Source: Neoalteromonas facilis (GTDB taxonomy: Bacteria > Pseudomonadota > Gammaproteobacteria > Enterobacterales > Alteromonadaceae). Taken from it: a stretch of 64,000 nt of DNA. Under the pieces are notes generated by a model, which did no database searches, was not told where the DNA came from, and saw only the letters and a program-made list of their open reading frames with translations. The stretch's first letter is position 1; the number at the start of each line of letters is the position of its first letter. Both the position numbers and the translations under genes were made by a program. Of this stretch, positions 46,056 to 53,319 are shown piece after piece. Location: NCBI RefSeq assembly GCF_002807665.1, contig NZ_PEAY01000001.1:744001-808000 (forward strand), written 5' to 3'.

Positions 46056-47060
46056 ATGAAAACGACACGACTACATGCCATCGTATTAGGGCTTTTAAGC
46101 AGCCCTGTTGCGCTTGCGGACACTCCCCTACCATCGCTTTCACTAGACAAAGCCCAAACGACTGTAAGTGGCTTATCCTCTGGTGGTTATATGGCAACTC
46201 AGTTTCATTTAGCCCACAGCGACTGGGTATCGGGTGCAGCTCTTATCGGCACTGGCCCTTATTACTGTGCTAAGGGCGATATAGGCGTTGCGCTAAGCCA
46301 ATGTGTGTCTAAGATGGAAACCCCAATAAACGCAGATGCTTTGCTCAATCAAGCAGCACAATATCAAGCTCAAAACAAAATTCCACCACTGGAAAATTTA
46401 GCTGATGATCGCGTGTGGATCCTGCACGGCAAACTCGATAAAACGGTCAACCGCACCGCTGCTGAAACATTGGTCAATCAATATACTCAGTGGGTTACTG
46501 AAGGTGCCGTTGAATTTGTCGGTGATAAGCCTTTCTCACACCACTTCCCTACAACGTCGACTGGCACTGCATGTGAAGAATCAGCATCGCCATTTATTGG
46601 AAATTGCGATTACGATGCAGCGGGTGAATTACTCCAATTTTTGTACGGTGAACTACAACCTAAGTCAGAAGAGCCAATGGGGAAATTGTATTCCTTTAAT
46701 CAGCAACAGCTGGGGGGAGAAAACGCTGAAGGCTTGGGTGAAACGGGTTATTTGTACGTACCAGAAAGTTGTACATCTGAAGGCTGTCGTTTACACATCA
46801 GTTTTCACGGGTGCAATCAAAATGCGCAAGCAGTTGGTGACGCGTACGCCTCGCAAACAGGCCTTAATGCCTGGGCTGACAGTAACAACATAGTCGTATT
46901 ATACCCGCAAACTAAAACCTCTATGTTTATGCCTCTCAATCCTCAAGCTTGCTGGGATTGGTGGGGCTACAGTGGTGAAGACTACGCCACTGCAGATGGT
47001 GTTCAAATTAAAGCTGTAGAGCATATGGTAGAGCAGCTATTATCTAACGCGATGAATTAA
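46056..47060 (+). CDS. phaZ: Poly(3-hydroxybutyrate) depolymerase, exported
   Basis: 334 residues with a signal peptide (AIVLGLLSSPVALA). Lipase-type Ser in SGLSSGGYMATQ, Asp in HGKLDKTVN and His in FSHHFPT give the esterase triad; SFHGCNQN and DWWGYSGEDYA match the PHB depolymerase family. It hydrolyses PHB to 3-hydroxybutyrate monomer and oligomers. The compact length without a separate substrate-binding domain suggests action on oligomers or amorphous polymer rather than crystalline films. Followed after 10 bases by the dehydrogenase gene. A long alternative frame within the gene (46405-46893) is an overlap shadow. Confidence 0.88.
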   Translation: MKTTRLHAIVLGLLSSPVALADTPLPSLSLDKAQTTVSGLSSGGYMATQFHLAHSDWVSGAALIGTGPYYCAKGDIGVALSQCVSKMETPINADALLNQAAQYQAQNKIPPLENLADDRVWILHGKLDKTVNRTAAETLVNQYTQWVTEGAVEFVGDKPFSHHFPTTSTGTACEESASPFIGNCDYDAAGELLQFLYGELQPKSEEPMGKLYSFNQQQLGGENAEGLGETGYLYVPESCTSEGCRLHISFHGCNQNAQAVGDAYASQTGLNAWADSNNIVVLYPQTKTSMFMPLNPQACWDWWGYSGEDYATADGVQIKAVEHMVEQLLSNAMN

Positions 47061-47070
47061 GGAAGTATCA

Positions 47071-47838
47071 ATGACAACGCGCAATGTACTTGTAACGGGC
47101 GGTGCCAGCGGCATTGGGTTTGGGATAGCAAAAGGGTTAGCTGCAGAAGGCCACCATTGCATTATTGCTGACCTCAACCCTGAAGCGGCTCAAGCTGCTG
47201 CCAATGAATTAAGCTCGTTAGGCTATAGTAGCTCTGCTGTAGCGGTTGATGTATGTGATCCCCAGCAAGTAGCAGCCTTACCTGAATTACTCAAAACACA
47301 CCCTGTTGATATATTGGTCAACAATGCAGGGATTCAACATGTCGCTAAGATTGAGGAATTCCCGCCTGAAAAATGGCAACAACTTATTCAGGTCATGTTA
47401 GTCGGGCCGGCTCTGCTGACTCAGGCTTTTCTACCGCATATGCGAGAGCAAAATTTTGGCCGCATCATCAATGTTGGTTCAATCCACTCTGTGATTGCTT
47501 CGCCTTACAAATCAGCCTACGTTGCAGCCAAACACGGGTTGCTTGGATTTGCCAAAACCGTTGCATTAGAAACGGGCGATTGCGATGTCACGATCAATAC
47601 ACTTTGCCCTGCTTACGTTAAAACGCCATTGGTTGAAAAACAGATTGCCTCTCAGGCGATTGAGAATGGTATAAGTGAAGAGGACGTAGTGAACAAGATC
47701 ATGCTTGAACCCATGCCCAAAAAAGCCTTTATCGACATTTCTGAGCTTGCCGATACCGCAAAGTTTCTTGTATCAAACAGTGCACGTAATATTACCGGTC
47801 AGACTCTTATCTTGGATGGCGGCTGGACCTGTCGCTAA
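47071..47838 (+). CDS. bdhA: 3-hydroxybutyrate dehydrogenase
   Basis: 255 residues, classical short-chain dehydrogenase. NAD-binding VTGGASGIGFGIAKGL, NNAG motif (VNNAGIQH), catalytic Ser in NVGSIHSVIASP and Tyr-Lys in SAYVAAKHG; the S-x-H-x-x-I-A-S-P and K-S-A-Y-V-A-A-K spacing is that of BDH. It oxidises 3-hydroxybutyrate to acetoacetate in the cytoplasm, completing the pathway that starts with the depolymerase. Last gene of the unit; a 10-bp hairpin (47916-47949) lies downstream. Confidence 0.92.
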   Translation: MTTRNVLVTGGASGIGFGIAKGLAAEGHHCIIADLNPEAAQAAANELSSLGYSSSAVAVDVCDPQQVAALPELLKTHPVDILVNNAGIQHVAKIEEFPPEKWQQLIQVMLVGPALLTQAFLPHMREQNFGRIINVGSIHSVIASPYKSAYVAAKHGLLGFAKTVALETGDCDVTINTLCPAYVKTPLVEKQIASQAIENGISEEDVVNKIMLEPMPKKAFIDISELADTAKFLVSNSARNITGQTLILDGGWTCR

Positions 47839-47915
47839 CGCCATCAACGTGAGAAAACAGTGGGTTAATCAATAACTTATCGACAAAGTTACACTCAACA
47901 TTTGTGTTCACGTAG

Positions 47916-47949
47916 AAGTGTGCTAGTGTTTCTGGACATTAGCACACTT
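47916..47949. promoter_or_regulatory. Hairpin between the bdhA and nadK genes
   Basis: Perfect 10-bp arms AAGTGTGCTA and TAGCACACTT with a 14-base loop, ending 12 bases before the nadK start. No T run follows, and nadK has no clear ribosome site here, so it may serve as an operon terminator or a 5' leader element for nadK. Confidence 0.45.
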
Positions 47950-47961
47950 AACTTCTAATCA

Positions 47962-48837
47962 ATGACTTACAAAACCGTCGGCCTGATAGGTAAACCCGCT
48001 CACGAAGGCACTCAACAAAGTCTTACCGCCGTTATCGCGTTCTTGCGTGAGCAAGGGTGTACGATTTTGTTAGAAGAACATATCGCCAATGACGTTGATT
48101 TAGATGGGCTTCATGTGTGCAGTCTGGTTGATATTGGTAAAAAGGCTGACTTAGCTATTGTGGTAGGCGGTGATGGCAATATGATCGGCGCCGCTCGCGT
48201 GCTGGCGCGATTTAATGTGGCAGTGGTCGGCGTCAATCGCGGTAATTTAGGCTTTTTGACAGATATTCACCCAGATGAAATTCAACAACAGTTGGAGCTA
48301 TTGTTCGCCGGTGAGAGTGTTACTGAACAGCGCTTTTTATTAGAAGTGGAAGTGTACCGTCATGAACAGTTAAAAAGTGCCAGCTCCGCGGTAAATGAAG
48401 TGGTTCTGCATCATGGCAAAGTTGCTCACATGATGGAGTTTGAAGTGTATATTGATGATCACTTTGTCTTCTCACAGCGCTCAGATGGGCTTATCATCGC
48501 CACGCCAACTGGCTCAACCGCTTATTCTCTATCTGGTGGTGGCCCCATCCTAATGCCCAAATTAGATGCCTTAACGCTGGTACCAATGTTCCCTCATACC
48601 CTAAGTAGTCGTCCAATCGTTGTTGACGCGAATTCAACCGTTTCGATGCGCGTGTCGAAAGTGAATAGCTCTAATTTACAAGTCAGCTGTGACAGCCATA
48701 TTGTATTGCCCGTATTGCCAGGTGATGAAATCCGTATACGCAAGAACCCCGACCAATTGTCGCTAGTGCATCCAAAGGGCTATAGCTACTTTACCGTACT
48801 ACGAAATAAATTAGGCTGGGGCAGTAAGCTTTACTAA
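47962..48837 (+). CDS. nadK: NAD kinase
   Basis: 291 residues. Phosphorylates NAD to NADP using ATP. The GGDGN motif ([13 protein letters not shown]), [18 protein letters not shown] and [16 protein letters not shown] blocks are all in place. Cytoplasmic homo-oligomer. It precedes recN on the same strand, the common gammaproteobacterial order (nadK, recN, bamE). The usual divergent grpE neighbour is separated here by the CrbS/PHB region. Confidence 0.97.
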   Translation: MTYKTVGLIGKPAHEGTQQSLTAVIAFLREQGCTILLEEHIANDVDLDGLHVCSLVDIGKKADLAIVVGGDGNMIGAARVLARFNVAVVGVNRGNLGFLTDIHPDEIQQQLELLFAGESVTEQRFLLEVEVYRHEQLKSASSAVNEVVLHHGKVAHMMEFEVYIDDHFVFSQRSDGLIIATPTGSTAYSLSGGGPILMPKLDALTLVPMFPHTLSSRPIVVDANSTVSMRVSKVNSSNLQVSCDSHIVLPVLPGDEIRIRKNPDQLSLVHPKGYSYFTVLRNKLGWGSKLY

Positions 48838-48916
48838 ACAGACTATGTTTAAGGCATTCTAGTCATTAACCGCTAATTCCATTTTCGTATCAAAGAAACA
48901 CTTTACAAATACTTTT

Positions 48917-48955
48917 TACTGTATATATTTACACATACTGTATGGATATATAGGT
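48917..48955 (+). promoter_or_regulatory. recN: Two LexA-like SOS boxes before recN
   Basis: TACTG-N10-CAC at 48917-48934 and TACTG-N10-TAG at 48936-48953, both close to the CTG-N10-CAG consensus with TA-rich centres, spaced by 19 bases. recN is an SOS gene in relatives, usually with more than one box. Confidence 0.6.
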
Positions 48956-48962
48956 AAGTGTC

Positions 48963-50630
48963 ATGTTATCCCATTTATCGATTAAAAATTTTGCGGTCGT
49001 TAAGCATATTGAAGTTTCACTAAAATCTGGCCTGACAGCCATTACAGGTGAAACGGGTGCAGGCAAATCGATCGGTATCGATGCACTGTCATTGTGTATC
49101 GGGGAACGCGCTGAAGCCAGCATGGTAAGAAAGGGGGCCGAGAAGGCCGAGATAATTGCCCATTTTGATATCAGCCAAAATGCAAAAGCGACGGAGTGGT
49201 TAAAAGAGCACGAACTGTTCGATGAAGATACGTGTTTTATTCGACGTATTATTTCAGCTGAAGGTCGCTCAAAGGCGTTTATTAATGGCTCCCCCACTTC
49301 GCTTCAGCAACTTAAGCAACTCGGCAGCCTGCTGGTCACCATTCATGGACAAAACAGCCATCAACAGTTACTCAAAGAATCGGTACAGCGGCAAATGCTT
49401 GATAACTTTGCCGACAACCAATCAGCTTTATTTGACACTAAAACAGCTCACAAACAATACCTTGATGCACTTAAGCGTTTAGAGCTATTGCAGCAACAAA
49501 CACAAGCACGCAATGACCGTAAACATCTTTTAAGTTACCAAGTGAGCGAATTAGATGAGTTTGCTTTAAGCGAACATGAATTCGCCGAACTGGAAGTCGA
49601 ATACAAACGTTTGTCTAACAGTCAAAGCCTGTTAGAGCAAAGCCAACTCAGTTTTCACCGTCTGTATGATGATGAGCGCTTTAATGCGTATAACGCCATA
49701 CAACAAAGTGCTGATAGTCTGGCCGAACTATGTGACAGCGACGCACAGTTGAGTCCAATTGTCGGGTTACTTAACGAAGCAAGTATTCAGGTTGAAGAAG
49801 CAGCGCGAGAATTGCGTCAATACTGCGATGATTTAGATATTGACCCCATGCGCATGCAACAAGTAGAGCAGCGGTTTGATAAAGCCAACGAACTGGCTAG
49901 GAAGCATAACGTCTTACCCGAGTGTTTGTATGCTCACCATATGGCATTGGTGGAAGAGTTGAATGAAATAACCAGCGCCGATCATGAACTAGAATCCATC
50001 GAAAATGATGTGGAAACGCTGAAAAGTGCCTATTTGCATTGTTGTGAACAACTATCATCTAAACGAAGCGAGGCAGCTCCGCGCTTAGCGAAAAAACTAG
50101 AGCAATCCATACAACGTATGAATATGCCTTATGCCACGATTGAAATCGATGTGCAGGCAAGCCCTGAGACTTGTTCGGTTAACGGATTTGATAATATTAC
50201 CCTGCGTATTGCAACGAACCCAGGGCAACCCGCAGACAAACTGGATAAAGTAGTCTCTGGCGGTGAGTTAGCTCGAGTAGGACTTGCCATGCACGCTATT
50301 GCCGCTGACAAAGAACAGTCGCCCACATTATTATTTGATGAAATCGACACTGGGATAAGCGGCCCGACGGCCAGCATAGTGGGCCAACTGTTGCGCACAA
50401 TGGGCAATCAAGCTCAGATCATGTGTGTAACTCACTTACCTCAAGTCGCTGCTCAGGCACATCAGCAATTATTTGTAACCAAACAAATTGAAAATAATAC
50501 AACCGAAACGCACATTGTTGATCTGGATAAAGAACAACGAGTGAGTGAACTTGCGCGCTTGTTAGCGGGAGACACTTTGACAGAAAGTGCATTGTCGAAT
50601 GCTCGCTCGCTGTTACAAGCTGTTGCCTGA
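48963..50630 (+). CDS. recN: DNA repair ATPase RecN
   Basis: 555 residues, SMC-like. Walker A in TGETGAGKSIGID, long central coiled-coil region (about 150-350), signature VVSGGELARVGLA, Walker B in LLFDEIDTGISG, D-loop His in MCVTHLPQVA. It acts early in double-strand break repair by gathering broken ends. LexA-like boxes lie just upstream. It ends three bases before the stop of the convergent solute-binding-like gene. Confidence 0.97.
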   Translation: MLSHLSIKNFAVVKHIEVSLKSGLTAITGETGAGKSIGIDALSLCIGERAEASMVRKGAEKAEIIAHFDISQNAKATEWLKEHELFDEDTCFIRRIISAEGRSKAFINGSPTSLQQLKQLGSLLVTIHGQNSHQQLLKESVQRQMLDNFADNQSALFDTKTAHKQYLDALKRLELLQQQTQARNDRKHLLSYQVSELDEFALSEHEFAELEVEYKRLSNSQSLLEQSQLSFHRLYDDERFNAYNAIQQSADSLAELCDSDAQLSPIVGLLNEASIQVEEAARELRQYCDDLDIDPMRMQQVEQRFDKANELARKHNVLPECLYAHHMALVEELNEITSADHELESIENDVETLKSAYLHCCEQLSSKRSEAAPRLAKKLEQSIQRMNMPYATIEIDVQASPETCSVNGFDNITLRIATNPGQPADKLDKVVSGGELARVGLAMHAIAADKEQSPTLLFDEIDTGISGPTASIVGQLLRTMGNQAQIMCVTHLPQVAAQAHQQLFVTKQIENNTTETHIVDLDKEQRVSELARLLAGDTLTESALSNARSLLQAVA

Positions 50631-50633
50631 TCG

Positions 50634-51419
50634 TTATGGCCAGCCTTCAAGCCGGCCATACTTCTCTAATAGATCGTTATATATTGCCCTGCGGGTTTCG
50701 CCAGATTGAGCCCAAATCTGCTCTGCATACTCTGGATATTGGCTGATAAACCCGTCCGAGATCATAATGTAATAGGCTTTACTATTGACCTCTTGTGGTA
50801 ACTCAATAACCCCTGAGTTTGTAAAAGAAAGTCCATTAAATTTGTTCGTGACCACCGCGCTAACTCTACCTAATCGAAGCATACCGAAAGCTTGAGAGAC
50901 TCGACTGACTTCATACACCGGTATATTTCTCTCATTGAGAAAACGGCGTATCGATGCGCCAATCTCAATGGCAATAGGCTTGTTTGATAAGTGGGAAAAC
51001 TCCATGCCGTTCCAACTCACATGACCGCTTTCGAGCACATACGCGTGATACGCGTCACTTTTTAATCGTCGTTTAGGGTCAATGCTTCCATTGAGCTTAG
51101 GGTAATGCCCATATTGTTCCCTATCTGCACTAAAGCTTGCTACATTCAATAAGTCTACTTCATTCTGCTTTAGCAGTACCAAACATCTTGGAAATGGCGC
51201 ACGTACCCACTCTATGCTCTGACCCAACTGGCGTGCGAGATGCTGTTGTAATTCAATATTGATACCCGGATGGGGATGATTTTCTTGTCCTGGCTTGCGC
51301 CATAGGGGAAAGAGGTCTGAATCCATCAAACACACTTTTAAACGGTCTGGAGTCGTTGCGGCGACCGCTGATTGTGCAAAAAACAGCAAAGTAGCAAAAG
51401 TAAAAAGGATTGACTTCAT
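50634..51419 (-). CDS. Periplasmic solute-binding-like protein (SBP_bac_3 family)
   Basis: 261 residues with a signal peptide (LFTFATLLFFAQSAVAA). The pattern of the mature part (LKVCLMDSDLFPLW ... GINIELQQHLARQLGQSIEWV ... KPIAIEIGAS ... AVVTNKFNG) is that of polar amino acid/ABC-type binding proteins, but there are no permease genes nearby. It could be an orphan ligand-binding sensor. It sits on the opposite strand between recN and bamE, which are often neighbours elsewhere. Confidence 0.75.
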   Translation of the reverse strand: MKSILFTFATLLFFAQSAVAATTPDRLKVCLMDSDLFPLWRKPGQENHPHPGINIELQQHLARQLGQSIEWVRAPFPRCLVLLKQNEVDLLNVASFSADREQYGHYPKLNGSIDPKRRLKSDAYHAYVLESGHVSWNGMEFSHLSNKPIAIEIGASIRRFLNERNIPVYEVSRVSQAFGMLRLGRVSAVVTNKFNGLSFTNSGVIELPQEVNSKAYYIMISDGFISQYPEYAEQIWAQSGETRRAIYNDLLEKYGRLEGWP

Positions 51420-51693
51420 AATACCGTACCACCAGACCTCTCTCTATCGAGTATAGAAGCTAATGAAGAAAGTGAAAGTTCAAGAAAGGTCTTTCATACC
51501 GCGGGTTGGTCACTTGCATTATCAACTGAATACTGAGTACATAAAAAATTGTTACTGCATCGAACTAATTAACGGTTGATTGGTCATATGCTGCTGAGGT
51601 AGCATGCCTGCCGGAATGGTGTTTTGCATATTATTTGCTAAGCCGTCATGCGGCTTTCCACCCATTTGTTATTTTGTATTTGATAAGGTTCTC

Positions 51694-52044
51694 ATGAAGT
51701 TTTTAGCCGCTATCGCGCTTGTATCGCTATTGTTAACAGGTTGTTCTAACTGGATTTACCGCATTGATGTACCTCAAGGTAATTTCCTTGATGACCGAGA
51801 TGTCAAACAACTTCGCGTAGGTATGAGTAAAGAACAAGTCATTTATGTACTGGGTAATCCGGTGGTTCAAGATTCTTTTGATCATGACACTTGGTACTAT
51901 ATCTACGAAATGAAACGCGGCATGAAAAAGCGTGGGAATGATTTTCAGAAGTCACTGATCATTCATTTTGAAAATGATCAAATCGCCCGTGTAGATGGTG
52001 ATTTTGAGCTATCTGAAGATTTTATGACGCCATTAGATCAGTAA
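51694..52044 (+). CDS. bamE: Outer-membrane assembly lipoprotein BamE
   Basis: 116 residues. Lipoprotein signal with LLLTGC, then the BamE fold (VPQGNFLDDRDVKQLRVGMSKEQVIYVLGNP). It is a small subunit of the Bam complex that inserts beta-barrels such as the TonB receptors of this window. The ATG at 51694 follows GATAAGG; a longer frame upstream has no lipoprotein signal. A short inverted repeat (AAGCCG/CGGCTT at 51640-51656) lies in its leader. Confidence 0.95.
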   Translation: MKFLAAIALVSLLLTGCSNWIYRIDVPQGNFLDDRDVKQLRVGMSKEQVIYVLGNPVVQDSFDHDTWYYIYEMKRGMKKRGNDFQKSLIIHFENDQIARVDGDFELSEDFMTPLDQ

Positions 52045-52143
52045 CACAACCAAAAACGCGGAATAACTTTCTCGCTAAATACCTCGTTAATCACAGGGCT
52101 GTTTATTCATTTAGCAGCCAATGAGTCCTCAATTTACGTTACA

Positions 52144-53262
52144 TCACGATGCTGAGACTGGCAGTAATATTGTGAATGTCGTTCCCTTATTTAACGTTGA
52201 CGTAACTTTAATCAGGCCCTCGTGTTGACGCACCGTCGCAAACGACGAGGACAGGCCTAGCCCGGTTCCCTCTGGTTTTGTCGTGAAAAAGGGATCAAAA
52301 ATATTCACAATATCGCGCTCTGAAATGCCACTGCCATTGTCTTTAACAACGACCGATAGGTATTGACCGGCTTGAATTTCGGGAAAGTTTGTTTCTTTTT
52401 GCACCTGATCGATAACAATATTTTTAGTGTGAATCGCGACCCTTCCTTCACCCTCTATGGCATCTTTGGCGTTTAAGCACAGATTCAAAATAACATTCTC
52501 AATGGCTGATTCATCTCCTCGAACGCGTGAAGACTGCGCATCCAAATGACTGGAGATCTCAATATTTTTACCGAGTGAATGCTGTAATATTTGTAATGCG
52601 TCTTTGATAACTTTGTGCACGTCAAATTCAAACGACACGATTTCCCGTTTCTTAGCAAACTCTAAAAGCGTCTTCGTAGTTTGCCCTGTTTTTTCACAGA
52701 CCCTTGTTATTTTTTCTGCCAAGTCAATCGCTTTTTCATCTTTTGACAAAGCGGTAATCAGCTGAGCATACCCCATTATACCGGCCAATTTATTGTTAAA
52801 ATCGTGAGCGAGTCCACCTGCCAGCTTACCCAAAGCTTCCATTTTCTCGCTTTGTATAACGCGGGATTGGAGTTCAATTACATCTGTTATGTCAAAACAT
52901 GAACCTATATAGCCGCCAAATGTACCGTCATTATCAAAATAGGGGCGCCCCTCATCTCTTATCCAGCGATATTCATCGTTTGCATCTAATAGTCGATAAT
53001 CCATGTTGAAAGCTTCTCGCTTATCAAATGCATCAGTATAAATCGCGAGGCAACGATCATAATCATCGGCGTGAACACCGGCTGCCCAACCGAAACCATA
53101 TTCCTGTTCAATCGTCTTGCCCCTAAATTTGAGCCAGGCATCATTGAAGTAAATACATTGCTTTTCCGTATTGGCTATCCATATCAACACAGAGGCAGAC
53201 TTTGCCAACATTTTGCACAGCATCTTATTGTCTGATGAATCTTGGTTTAGCATCTCGCTCAT
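52144..53262 (-). CDS. PAS-domain histidine kinase (active form)
   Basis: 372 residues: one PAS (about 15-130), HisKA with the phosphoacceptor His153 in GGLAHDFNN, and a full HATPase (ENVILNLCLNAKDA, VKDNGSGIS, GTGLGLSSSFA). No membrane segment or receiver. It starts after AAGGAG. It follows the inactive kinase-receiver gene on the same strand, 57 bases away. It may phosphorylate that protein's receiver, which is inferred, not shown. Confidence 0.9.
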   Translation of the reverse strand: MSEMLNQDSSDNKMLCKMLAKSASVLIWIANTEKQCIYFNDAWLKFRGKTIEQEYGFGWAAGVHADDYDRCLAIYTDAFDKREAFNMDYRLLDANDEYRWIRDEGRPYFDNDGTFGGYIGSCFDITDVIELQSRVIQSEKMEALGKLAGGLAHDFNNKLAGIMGYAQLITALSKDEKAIDLAEKITRVCEKTGQTTKTLLEFAKKREIVSFEFDVHKVIKDALQILQHSLGKNIEISSHLDAQSSRVRGDESAIENVILNLCLNAKDAIEGEGRVAIHTKNIVIDQVQKETNFPEIQAGQYLSVVVKDNGSGISERDIVNIFDPFFTTKPEGTGLGLSSSFATVRQHEGLIKVTSTLNKGTTFTILLPVSAS

Positions 53263-53319
53263 AACTGCTCCTTTTCACATCCAATGCTCAGGTAGGAAAA
53301 TCCCCGCAACCGTGTCGTC

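Noticed and set aside
46405-46893. 162-codon frame within the PHB depolymerase gene
   Set aside because: Same-strand overlap in another frame; the depolymerase motifs in the main frame are clear.
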